Shown here: positions 11,211 through 19,948 of the stretch, in pieces
Layout: each line of letters opens with the position of its first letter
Position numbering within the stretch: the stretch's first letter is position 1
DNA from: Schoenoplectus triqueter
Taxonomy: Eukaryota; Streptophyta; Magnoliopsida; Poales; Cyperaceae
Assembly (NCBI GenBank): GCA_964058805.1
Contig: CAXKVV010001532.1
Coordinates: 1-30,673 of the forward strand
Length of the DNA: 30,673 bases
Direction: 5' to 3'
Translations under genes and position numbers: made by a program
The notes under the pieces: model-generated
What the model saw: only the letters and a program-made list of their open reading frames with translations
Databases searched by the model: none
What the model was told of the DNA's origin: nothing

Positions 11211-13641
11211 GCTATGGTGCTTCGCGAAGCACAAAATCTTTTATGCTTCGCGTCCGTATCTCGAATTTCAAAGTTCAAACGGTCGATCCAAACTGTTGAA
11301 CATCATCTTCATATTGAAATATCCTTTGAGATCAAATTTTATATTTTTTTGCTATTTTTTAGATGGGTACAAAATCGCCAGTTTTGGATGGTGCATAAAT
11401 TGTTAGATCAGCAAACTTTGTACCCATTTAAAAAATAGCAAAAATTTCAAAAAAAAATATAATTTGATCTCCAATGATATTTCAATATGAAGATGATGTT
11501 CAACGGTTTGGATCGGCTGTTTGGACTTTTAAATTCGAAATACAGACGCGAAACACAAAAGATTTTGTGCTTCGCGAAGCACCATAGCATCACTCTCTAT
11601 ATATATGTTTGCCTAGTTGTATTATTATTTAATTTCTAAAATAATATATATTGAATTTATATAATGATTGATTGAAAGAATGTATTTTTGTTAATATTTT
11701 AAGTTACTGATTAGTAATGTGTGTCCATAATAGAAGTTGTGCTCATATGTATAATGCATAAATTTTCATATAGTGCTAGTATAATCCATAAATGTAATAA
11801 AACATTATATTATTATTTAATTTCTAAAATAATATATATTGAATTTATATAATGATTGATTGAAAGAATGTATTTTTGTTAATATTTAAAGTTACTGATT
11901 AGTAATGTGTGTCCATAATAGAAGTTGTGCTCATATGTATAATGCATAAATTTTCATATAGTGCTAGTATAATCCATAAATGTAATAAAACATTATATTA
12001 TTATTTAATTTCTAAAATAATATATATTGAATTTATATAATGATTGATTGAAAGAATGTATTTTTGTTAATATTTTAAGTTACTGATTAGTAATGTGTGT
12101 CCATAATAGAAGTTGTGCTCATATGTATAATGCATAAATTTTCATATAGTGCTAGTATAATCCATAAATGTAATAAAACATTATATTATAATGATTTTCA
12201 AAAGATTTTTTTTTTCACTACATGTTTTATTAGTTGTTTTAACTCATTTTAAGATAAATTTAGTGTATCTTGATGATGTGATACACGATACACAATACGA
12301 TACAAAATACAACGATTCACGAAACAAATTACGATTCAACATCTATGCTTGTGGGCAGTGGCAGTACCAATGCTGGTACCAGCCGGCGCCGGGACACCTC
12401 CTAAATCCACTAAGGGCCTATTCGGTGGTGTGGGTATAGGTGGGAATGAAAATGGTTTTAGATTTTTTTTCCTGAGTAGTGTACAGTATCCATTTTGATG
12501 TAAATGGGAATGGGTTGAATTTCCCAAATGTATACTTAAAAAGTATGTTCCCTTGGGTAAAAAATAATTCACTTGGACTTAATTTTTTTCTTCTCAACAT
12601 TTTTGGGAATGCACTTGTTGGTAACATGAAAATGAAAATCCAAACCCAAATCCCTTTGGAATAGGGGTACTGAACAGGCCCTAAATGATAAAGCTTTTCC
12701 TTGGTGCAGTGAAAAATAAAGTTTCTCTTGACCCAGACACTCTATAGCCTTGGTTGGACGCCTCGTACCATTTGTTTCTGGTTTCGCCCCTGCTTGTGGG
12801 ATACAAAAATTTGATGTGTTTTGAGTTTTTTTTGTCACTATTTTCAATTTTTGAAAAATCACATCTAAAAATAATAACAAAATATTTAATGTTTGCACAC
12901 CATTTTCAAATATTTAAAATAGTGACTTAAAAAACTCAAAACATTTCAAATTTTGTATCCCACGAGATTTTCATATAAAGAATTTAATGATCATAATAAA
13001 TTAAAATTTGATGTACTTTTTGAGTTAAGCACGCTATCTTTGCTCTTGATTTTGATATATATTTTCTAAACAGGTTTTGTTGCTGCATATTTTTTTTAGG
13101 GTGCAGGTGTTGTCTTGCCATGTTTTGAAACTGGTTGGATTTGAGCAAAAAGCAGATTTTATGTTAATCGGGTCACTGGTAGTGTATTAAACTTGTTTTC
13201 TGTATTTTTAAAGTGTTATCTAGCATAAAAGATTCCCTGAGCCCTCTTATCATTATCACCGGACCTCATCTCCTCTCCATTGTGTGTTTGTCCCTGAAGG
13301 CTTTAATTTAATTTTGCATCTGGCAAGTCTAATCCAACTTTAATTACAGGAAAGGGATAGCATATATATCAAACGTTGCTGTTAGGGAAGAGGACAGGAG
13401 AAAGGGGATAGCAAAAACACTGGTTGCAGGAGCAGAGTCACTCGCTCGTAGCTGGGGCTGCCGCTCCATTGCACTACATTGTGATGCAGAAAATATTGCA
13501 GCAGTCAGACTTTACAAAAGCCAAGGGTTTAGATGCATCCGGGTCCCAGAAAATGTACAGTGGCCTAAACCCCGAGCCGTACCTGGGACCCGTTTCAACT
13601 TCATGATGAAGCTTTTAACAAATAAAAATGTGACCCTTTGA
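9150..13641 (+). CDS. plastid-type GNAT family N-acetyltransferase, complete, two exons
   Basis: Exon 1 is 9150-9649 and exon 2 is 13350-13641; the split codon AG|G gives Arg167 and joins ...GPYKHR to RKGIAYISNVAV. The product is 263 residues. Residues 1-60 are Ser/Thr/Pro-rich with few acidic residues, consistent with a chloroplast transit peptide. The GNAT fold begins near EIVVREARVEDAWEVAD (63-79). Motif A is NVAVREEDRRKGIAKTL, with the acetyl-CoA loop R183-RKGIA-188, and the fold ends with ENIAAVRLYKSQGF and FNFMMKL. The layout and C-terminal WPKPRAVPGTRF match Arabidopsis plastid GNATs of the At4g28030 (GNAT7) type, enzymes reported to acetylate protein N termini and lysines. The start at 9150 is the first in-frame ATG. 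The 3.7 kb intron is filled with nested transposons, yet splice sites and frame are intact, so the gene looks functional. Confidence 0.9.
9650..10438. other. GNAT intron, 5' portion without recognised element
   Basis: Ordinary AT-rich intron sequence after the donor GT at 9650. A 68-codon frame at 10219-10425 has no recognisable motif and is taken as chance. Confidence 0.4.
11206..11593. mobile_element. long-hairpin MITE, family A copy 1
   Basis: Arms of roughly 170 bp (11206-11375 and about 11421-11593) are near-perfect reverse complements with a loop under 50 bp. Each arm begins GTGATGCTATGGTGC and then carries the self-palindrome GCTTCGCGAAGC. The element is flanked by (TA)n on the left (11178-11205) and CTCTCTATATATA on the right. 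RNA from either strand would form a very long hairpin. The ORFs inside are arm sequence, not genes. Confidence 0.85.
11623..12186 (+). repeat. three tandem copies of a 188-bp unit
   Basis: The phrase TATTATTTAATTTCTAAAAT recurs at 11623, 11811 and 11999, a constant period of 188 bp. Copies are almost identical; copy 2 reads AATATTTAAAG where copies 1 and 3 read AATATTTTAAG. The near-identity implies recent amplification. The unit has no coding content. Confidence 0.9.
12348..12800. mobile_element. hAT-type MITE with 8-bp target duplication
   Basis: The body is 12356-12792, flanked by exact 8-bp CTTGTGGG at 12348-12355 and 12793-12800. Terminal inverted repeats are CAGTGGCAGTACCA (left) and CAGGGGCGAAACCA (right, reverse complement), matching at 10 of 14. 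An 8-bp duplication with CAG-starting imperfect inverted repeats is typical of hAT. Without the nested Tourist element it is only about 166 bp. It sits inside the family-B MITE. Confidence 0.75.
12411..12684. mobile_element. Tourist-type (PIF/Harbinger) MITE nested in the hAT MITE
   Basis: The body is 12414-12681 (268 bp), with TAA on both sides (12411-12413, 12682-12684). Terminal inverted repeats are GGGCCTATTCGGT and GGGCCTGTTCAGT, differing at two positions. A TAA target and GGGCCTGTTYGG ends are the hallmark of plant Tourist elements. Confidence 0.85.
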
Positions 13642-13910
13642 TCTTATAATGGGATATATGGTTATTGGTCCGAGTGTTTGTACTTTGTACAAATTGTTTC
13701 CTGTATAGGTATGCAAGTTATATTACACTATTACAGTACCGTTTTTTATTTGAATGCAAGTTGATAGCTTTAACTGTAATATACACCCTGTTATGTTATT
13801 GGAGGACTGTACTGCATCAACATTTTCTTTCCTTTTCTTTCAATTTGCAGTTGCTAGCCTTGAAACTTGATTGTTCAATAATCTGAATTTCAAAATTTTC
13901 AATTTCAGTG
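13642..13910 (+). other. GNAT 3' flank / probable 3' UTR
   Basis: Sequence after the GNAT stop codon. The only AATAAA near the gene overlaps the last codons (13619-13625), and T-rich stretches follow around 13740 and 13825. The polyadenylation site was not determined. Confidence 0.3.
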
Positions 13911-14011
13911 ATGCCCTCACGCATGACCTGGTTCATTTGGTAGTTTCCATTCCACATCCGGTCTAGACTGAGTTTCAAAACCCTGTTTAAAACCACAATT
14001 TGTGAGGGCAT
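13911..14011. mobile_element. 101-bp element with perfect 10-bp terminal inverted repeats
   Basis: ATGCCCTCAC at 13911-13920 is repeated exactly inverted as GTGAGGGCAT at 14002-14011. It lies about 270 bp after the GNAT stop and could be a tiny MITE. A target duplication was not found, so class and status are uncertain. Confidence 0.4.
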
Positions 14012-14545
14012 TTTTATTTCTTTTAATGTGGAGTATTCCTATCAAGCGTAAATGAGTGAGCCCGTCAGTTTTCTGCCAAGCAAGCTGCAGATGGGCTTGT
14101 GTGAAACAGGGAAAAAGAAAACGGTAGTAGGAGCAGTAGCGCCGATTTTTTTAATAATAACAAAATAAAAATATGAAGTAATGCAGTATCCGTTGAGTTT
14201 TGACGAAAATAACAAGTTTTTCATCCGCGTTTCCGTCTCGATCACATCTTTTCTTCGGCCTGTGTGCCTTATCTTTTCCTTTATATTATAATTATATTAT
14301 GATTATGATTATGGTTATGATTATGATTATGATATTATGGTTATGATTATGGTTATATTATTATATTATTATGATTATTATTTGATTATGTTGTATTATA
14401 TTATTATATTATGATTATATTATTAAAATTATGATTATTTATTATTTATAATGATTATGATTATGATGATTATTATTATTATTACTATTATTGTTAAACT
14501 GTCAAATTTAATTTAGTAGTAATGATTAAAAATAAATGATCAATC

Positions 14546-14584
<39 letters not shown>

Positions 14585-14979
14585 GGCTATGGTGCTTTGC
14601 AAAGCACGAGAGTGTTGTGTGCTTTGCGTTCTATTATTAATTTTATGTTAGAAATGATCGATCCAAACCGCTCAATCTAATCTCCATATCAAAATCTATT
14701 AGTAAACCAAATTTTATATTTTTTTGAATTTATTTGCTATTTTTTTGGATAGGGAGAAAACCGTCATTTTTGGATGAACCAGAATTCTCAGATCAAGTCA
14801 TTTTCCCCTCATTAGAAAAAATAGTAAACAAATTCTAAAAAATATAAAATTTAATTTACTAATACATTTTAATATGAAGATTAGATTGAATAGTTCGGAT
14901 TGATTATTTCTAACTTGAAATTAAAAATAGAACGCAAAGCACACAACTGTTTTGTGCTTTGCAAAGCACCGTAGTCAGA
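14585..14979. mobile_element. long-hairpin MITE, family A copy 2 (CGCG-to-TGCA variant)
   Basis: It has the same plan as the element at 11206: GGCTATGGTGC, a palindrome, then arms with ATCGATCCAAACCG and a TGCTATTTTTT-like centre. The palindrome is GCTTTGCAAAGC in both arms instead of GCTTCGCGAAGC. It is flanked by (TA)n at 14550-14581 and by (CT)n(TA)n at 14980-15006. Confidence 0.8.
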
Positions 14980-15010
14980 CTCTCTCTCTCTCTATATATA
15001 TATATATTCC

Positions 15011-15405
15011 TATATAAATTAAATAAATAAAATCAATAACAAATTACTATTTATTAATGACTAAATAAATAATCAATAATAATAATGAGATTTGAATAAA
15101 TTAATCTGAAAAAACTTTAAAAAATTTACTAATAGAAAAATATCTGTAGACATGTTGTCGAGCTTAAATATTGATTATGTTTCATTTCTTATACATTCTA
15201 ATTGTAGTTTGATGGTCTAATAAAAATCATTAAATTATATCATTTTAATTTGTATAGAATTTCAATAATCATTGGTAGATTATCAAAATGATATTTTAAT
15301 TCCATAATCATTTGTAGATTATTACAAATTTTCAGTTTGCTTATTTATTTAGTCATTAATAAATAGTAATTTATTATTATTTGTTATTAATTTCATTAAC
15401 TAATT
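15011..15405. repeat. AT-rich inverted repeat inside the larger inverted repeat
   Basis: AAATTACTATTTATTAATGA with ACTAAATAAATAA (15040-15073) recurs inverted at 15339-15372, and AATAACAAAT recurs in the flanks. The loop contains an imperfect direct duplication (TAATCATTGGTAGATTAT at 15272-15289 against TAATCATTTGTAGATTAT near 15306-15323). No element class is assigned. Confidence 0.55.
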
Positions 15406-15417
15406 TAAAAAATATCA

Positions 15418-15571
15418 AAAAAAATCAAAAAAATATAAAATTTGATCTCCAAGGATATTTCAATATGAAGATGATGTTCAACGGTTTGGATCGGCCGTTT
15501 GAACTTTTAAATTCGAGATACGGACGCGAAGCACAAAAGATTTTTTGCTTCGCGAAGCACCATAGCATTAC
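15418..15571. mobile_element. half of a family-A MITE (right arm only)
   Basis: This matches the right arm of the 11206-11593 element nearly base for base: GATGATGTTCAACGGTTTGG, ATACGGACGCGAAGCACAAA, CTTCGCGAAGCACCATAGCA. It ends in a (CT)n(TA)n tract at 15571-15595. The left arm is absent. It is closer to copy 1 than to neighbouring copy 2, so it came from a separate insertion. Confidence 0.8.
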
Positions 15572-15599
15572 TCTCTCTCTCTCTCTATATATATAAAGG

Positions 15600-16003
15600 T
15601 AGACTATTGTGAAAACGTTTGCATTTCAGCTGTTATAAAAACGGATCAAAAATTATATTTTAAAATCATAAAAATTTGAATTTATGGTTTCCATTAAATT
15701 TTTCATATAAAAACCTTGTGGGATACAAAAATTTGGAGTGTTTTGAATTTTTTAATCCACTCTTTTGAATTTTTGAAAAAATAGCTCTAAAAATAATAAT
15801 AAATATTCAATGTTTGTGTTGTTTTTTCAAAAATTCAAAAGAGTGAATTAAAAAACTCAAAACACTCTAAATTTTTACATCCCACAAGGTTTTCATATGA
15901 AGAATTTAATGGAAATCATAAATTAAAAATATTGAGATTTTAAAATATAATTTTTGATTCGTTTGCATATCGACTGAAATGCAAACGTTTTCACAATAGC
16001 CTA
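15600..16003. mobile_element. inverted-repeat MITE, family B, intact
   Basis: Terminal repeats TAGACTATTGTGAAAACG and its inverted partner (CGTTTTCACAATAGCCTA) extend into arms near 190 bp with scattered mismatches. Shared blocks include ATCAAAAATTATATTTTAAA, CCTTGTGGGATACAAAAATT and CACTCTTTTGAATTTTT. It is embedded in TA-rich DNA on both sides. Confidence 0.8.
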
Positions 16004-16497
16004 TCTCTATATGTATATATATATATATTGGATTGAAGTTGCCTTTAATAATTTATTTTTAGTCATTGCTACTAAATTAAATTTGACGGTTTGACAATAA
16101 TAGTAATAATCATAATCATTATAAATAATAAATAATCATAATTTTAATAATATAATCATAATATAATAATATAATATAACATAATCAAATAATAATCATA
16201 ATTAGGATAATAATAATCATAGTCATAATCATAATAATATAACCATAATCATAACCATAATATCATAATTATAACCATAATATCATAACCATAATCATAA
16301 TCATAATATAATTATAATATAAAGGAAAAGAGAAGTCACGCAGACCAAAGAAAAGGTGGGGTCGGGACGGAAACGTGATTTCCGTCCGGGTGACGGAAAC
16401 GTAGATGGAGGCCTTATTAATTTCGTCAAAACTCAACGGATGTTGTTAGATGCGTTACTTCATATTTTTATATTATTATTATTAAAAAAAAATTGAC

Positions 16498-16660
16498 AGT
16501 AGCAGAGCTTGACGTCCATAGTTTGAATTTTAAGAGGGAGCCAACCATTATAATTATTGGACTTAATATAATTTTTAACCATAAAAAAGGTTTTATATAA
16601 TTTGTGGATTGCAAGGGAGGGCTATAGCCCGTTTTTTTACTGCAAAGCTCCGCCACTACT
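16498..16660. mobile_element. small TIR element fragment (GGCGGAGCTT type)
   Basis: AGTAGCAGAGCTT at 16498-16510 pairs with AAGCTCCGCCACTACT at 16645-16660, and GGGCTATAGCCCG lies at 16619-16631. Short elements reading AGTGGCGGAGC...GGGCTATAGCCC are common in plant genomes. No target duplication was confirmed, and the left end abuts the end of the large inverted repeat. Confidence 0.45.
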
Positions 16661-17195
16661 AGGATTTAAGTTATTATCGGAATCCACTATTATTTTCTTA
16701 GCTTAGTGTGATGTGGAATTAAAAATAAAATGTCAAGCAAAAGACTGGAGGAAGAAAATTCATCCACCGTGATCTAAGAGGCTTGACGTTGCAGTATTGC
16801 ATGCTTAAATCCGACGAGGAATCAACAATTTTTAGCGAGCTTTTGTTTACTGCTGTTGAAAGCCTCTCCATACTTTGCTTCAAAAAAAACAAAATTTATT
16901 CAGTATAAATTGAAAATAACAATGTCTTTTTAATAAAAAAAAATCTTACAATAAAGTAAAATTGGAACATAGATGGTCTTTTAAAAATTTTAAAAAATGT
17001 AATCGTATGAACGTTTCGAGAAGGAAATACATACATTTAAAATTCCAAATCTGTTTGTAAAATATAAAATTTTCTCTACACGCTTCTATTTAGGCTTTAA
17101 CGTAACTTAAAAATAATTCATTGATGCAGAAATGCTCCGATTAGATTTTCTCTTTGTTATATGCTTGTAGTAATTTATTTGTAGGTTAAAACTTG
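16661..17195. other. intergenic; nothing recognised
   Basis: AT-rich sequence with no coding-like frame, no clear repeat and no RNA gene that I can support. Confidence 0.4.
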
Positions 17196-17424
17196 AACTG
17201 TAATCGAAGTATATATTGTTAGATAAAAACAATATCATATCATGGAAATAAACAATAATATGAATTTATAATTTTGTACCTTGAGCCAGGGGATCTACAT
17301 GATGCTGGGGTCAACTAGGTTGAAATTTAAAACTGTAAACGAAGTATATGTTGTTAGATAAACACAATATCATATCATGAAATAAATAATATTATGAATT
17401 TATAATTTTGTACCTTGAGCTTGG
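17196..17424 (+). repeat. two direct copies of a ~135-bp unit
   Basis: AACTGTAATCGAAGTATATAT... at 17196 recurs at 17331 with few changes, through AATATCATATCATG, GAATTTATAATTTTGTACCT and TTGAGC. The link GGGATCTACATGATGCTGGG between copies and GGGCGGATCTAAGAGG after the second resemble decayed transposon sequence. Confidence 0.65.
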
Positions 17425-17589
17425 GCGGATCTAAGAGGTCAGTTAATTATGTATATTTTTTGAAAATATAAAAAAAATATAATGAAGAAAATTTAAAATT
17501 CTGATCTCTAAGCTAAAATCTGACTCTGTCCTATTTGAGTCATAGAGATGGAAGACTGCAATGCAAAAGTTCGACTCAAGTGTCGTCCT

Positions 17590-18909
17590 TTTGGGTCCGT
17601 TTGGCAAATTAAGGAATAGATTTGGAAGAGTGATAGAATAGTGTTTTTTTGGAAGAGTGGTAGAAGAGTGATATTCTTGACTATTTGGAAGAGTGGAAAT
17701 ATCATTTAGCAGTTGTTACTCAGAATAGTTAAAATATGAATAATTATGATACTAATAATAATAATAATAGTAAAATAATTATCATAATAGTAAGATAATA
17801 ATAATAAAGTAATAAAAAATAATCATAATAAATAATAATATTATAATAGTAATATAATAAAAATATAAATATTATCATAATATAGTAATATAATAATAAA
17901 AAATTATGATTACAATCATAATTATATAACCATAACCATAATCATAATAATAATATAATCATAATCATAAAAATAATTAAAAATAATTATAATTATAATA
18001 ATATAATAATAAATTAATCATAACTATAATCAATATATAATTATATAATACAACATAATAAAATAATAATAAAGTAATAAAAAATAATCATAATAATTAA
18101 TAATATTATAATAGTAATATAATAAAAATATAAACATAATCATAATATAGTAATATAATAATAATAAATTATAATTACAATCATAATTTTAATAATATAA
18201 TAATCATAATCATAATCATGATAATAATAATTATAGTCATAATCATAATAATATAACCATAATCATAATCATAATAATATAATAATAAAAATATAATCAT
18301 AATCATAAAAATATTTAAAAATAATTATAATTATAATAATATAATAATAAATTAATCATCACTATAATCAACATATAATAATATAATATAACATAATAAA
18401 ATAATAATAAGTATTAATAATCATAATCATAATCATCATAATATAATAATATAATAATAAATAATGTTGATCGTAATAATATAATAATAAAATATTAAAA
18501 ATATATTTATAATAATAAATAATATAATAATGCTAATGGTAACGATAATATAATAACAATAATGATAATAATAATTTAATAATAATAATATAATGATAAT
18601 AATAATAATAAATAAATAAATATTAATCATAATATTAATATAATAATAAATTATAATCATAAATGTAATATAATAATATAATAATACTAAATCATAATCA
18701 TAATATAATAATATAATATAGTATAATCAAACAATAATCGCTATTCTGACGAGAGTTAATCCGGTATTCCACCTATAAGTTGGTATATCGGATTAGCATT
18801 ATTATGTACTCTTCTACTTAGTCTAAAATTTATTTGGCAAATTAATTCGTCGGAATAGCTATTCTATTCCAACTTTTTACTATTCCATTGAGCGTCAAAC
18901 ACTTCCTTT
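17590..18909. mobile_element. 1.3 kb Tourist-like element swollen with AT simple sequence
   Basis: The body is 17593-18906, with TTT on both sides. The ends GGGTCCGTTTGGC and GGAAGTGTTTGAC (reverse complement of the right end) match at 8 of 13, and both are followed by NNNNAAGGAATAG-like sequence and paired AATAG blocks. The centre, 17740-18720, is nearly pure A/T. Ends and 3-bp target are weaker than in the Tourist elements at 12.4 and 19.5 kb, so the assignment is provisional. Confidence 0.5.
17740..18720. repeat. ~1 kb degenerate AT tract with ~265-bp internal duplication
   Basis: Built from TAATAATAA and ATCATAATCATAA words, almost without G or C. Landmark AAAGTAATAAAAAATAATCA recurs at about 17806 and 18071 (period about 265 bp). 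The block AAAAATAATTATAATTATAA with ATTAATCAT also occurs twice (about 17976 and 18316). The 74-codon minus-strand ORF here is only a translation of the repeat. Confidence 0.75.
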
Positions 18910-19509
18910 AAGAATGATCTTCTCTCTCCTAATTATCACTAGTATTTTTTTTTAATTAAGAAGATGGATGGGGCTCTTCTCTATCTTTATACATGCAAAA
19001 TAGACTAGTTTGTGATGGAGAAAGGGACCACTCCCTACGTCTTATAAAGAAGAGAGAAGCATGCATCAACCCATCAAAGAAACCTCCTCTACTTTAAGAT
19101 CCATAAAACAAACGTTAAATGTGACAAAATTGAAACCCTTTAAAACTTGCGCTAGAGGATTCAAATTCACAGAAAGAATTTCCTTCCAAGCTGAGTATCT
19201 TGTAATTATTGAATAAGTAGAAACTTTTCTTTGATGGAAGTAATTAAGAAACCTTCATAGAGTCTCAAAACTCTTCTTTAGTTATTACTCTTTTTTTTAG
19301 CAAGCAACAAATAATGAGTGAAACATATAATTAATAAATGATTCTAATAAAATATAGTTCTTGACGACATCATATTTATATTTAAAATATATAAATTATG
19401 TCGAGGAAGTTATTATTTATTTCAAACTATAACTACTCTTTTTGTATTATGAGAATTATGGTGTACCACATTGTTATAATTTATTTTGATTTATTCATTT
19501 TGGAAATCA
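18910..19509. other. intergenic; promoter-like patch near 19040
   Basis: CTTATAAAG at 19041-19049 is followed by the RY-type GCATGCATC at 19060-19068 and a CT/A-rich leader-like stretch to about 19200. No coding frame follows before the MITE at 19513. It could be an old promoter or chance. Confidence 0.25.
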
Positions 19510-19856
19510 TTAGAGCATCCACATCTCATTATCAAATTGATTGTCAAATCTCATTTTACAATTATCATTTGAATTTCAGATATGTAGATACTAGATAAAA
19601 TTAGATAATTGTCTAAATTTGACAAATCATGTTATTTTAATAATTTTATTCTGTTAAGAGATGTCATTTTTGAAAAAAAATAATATTAATTTTATGACGT
19701 AATATGAAATTTTACTTTTAATTAGATAAGTCATGTTATTTTAATAATTTTATTCTAATAATTTTATTCTGTTAAGAGATGTCATTTTTAAAAAAAATTA
19801 TTAATTTTATGACGTAATATAAAATTTTACTTTTAATAATTATGTGGATGCTCTTA
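19510..19856. mobile_element. Tourist-type MITE upstream of the hairpin-peptide gene
   Basis: The body is 19513-19853, flanked by TTA on both sides (19510-19512, 19854-19856). Perfect terminal inverted repeats GAGCATCCACAT / ATGTGGATGCTC (12 bp). The interior holds a direct duplication of roughly 115 bp: TCATGTTATTTTAATAATTT, GTTAAGAGATGTCATTTTT and TTTTATGACGTAATAT each occur twice between about 19627 and 19840. It ends 260 bp before the ATG at 20114, so it adjoins the promoter. Confidence 0.8.
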
Positions 19857-19948
19857 TATGAGGGATCATTTAATCGAGAAGTAGCTAACTTGAGTTTTAA
19901 AACTAATCAGTTAGTAGTCTCACATTGCTATCGATCTCGTGGCGTATT

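Larger units (their letters stand above)
10510..12357. mobile_element. 1.83 kb insertion with 10-bp direct repeats (Mutator-like?)
   Basis: CTTGTGGGCA is present exactly at 10510-10519 and 12348-12357, bounding 1,828 bp. A duplication of 9-10 bp fits Mutator-like elements. Clear terminal inverted repeats are missing: both ends hold related ATACGATAC / TATCGTATC words (10523-10580, 12285-12320) but do not align at the tips. Inside are a leader-like, GC-richer stretch (10690-10860) with AGAACCCTAG and a possible donor GGAG|GTAAGT, a family-A MITE and a 188-bp tandem array. It may be a non-TIR Mutator-like or other unclassified element carrying captured host sequence. Confidence 0.45.
10439..13026. 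mobile_element. inverted-repeat MITE (family B), split by later insertions
   Basis: The left arm (10439-10517) and right part (12801-13026) belong to the same inverted-repeat family as the intact element at 15600-16003. Shared words include ATTAAATTTTTCATATGAAA, CTTGTGGGATACAAAAATTT and TTTTGAGTTTTTT. The two outer arms are reverse complements of each other (ACTCAAAAA..., CATTAAATT, TATGAAAA). The element is interrupted exactly at its CTTGTGGG motif by inserted DNA at 10518-12800. Its outermost ends were not fixed, because the family-B terminal motif was not found. Confidence 0.65.
14135..16500. mobile_element. 2.4 kb inverted-repeat element with ~420-470 bp arms, loop filled with other elements
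   Basis: The left arm 14135-14555 and right arm about 16022-16500 are reverse complements over unique sequence (CCGTTGAGTTTTGACGAAA, CTTTTCCTTTATATTATAAT, CAAATTTAATTTAGTAG) as well as ATTATGATT simple sequence. Between them lie a family-A MITE (14585-14979), a smaller inverted repeat (15011-15405), half of a family-A MITE (15418-15571) and a full family-B MITE (15600-16003). Simple reading: a foldback element whose TA-rich centre was a target for later insertions. No target duplication or transposase was seen. Confidence 0.75.

Noticed and set aside
11143..11438. Two plus ORFs of 74-87 codons
   Set aside because: They are translations of the family-A MITE arm and the flanking TA repeat.
10520..12347. 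Terminal inverted repeats for the 1.83 kb insertion
   Set aside because: TACGATAC-type words occur near both ends but do not align at the tips, so no TIR is claimed.
12191..12898. Several short ORFs on both strands
   Set aside because: They lie inside the Tourist and hAT MITEs, with no protein family signal.
18436..18660. 74-codon Ile/Tyr-rich minus ORF
   Set aside because: It is a translation of ATA/TAT simple sequence.
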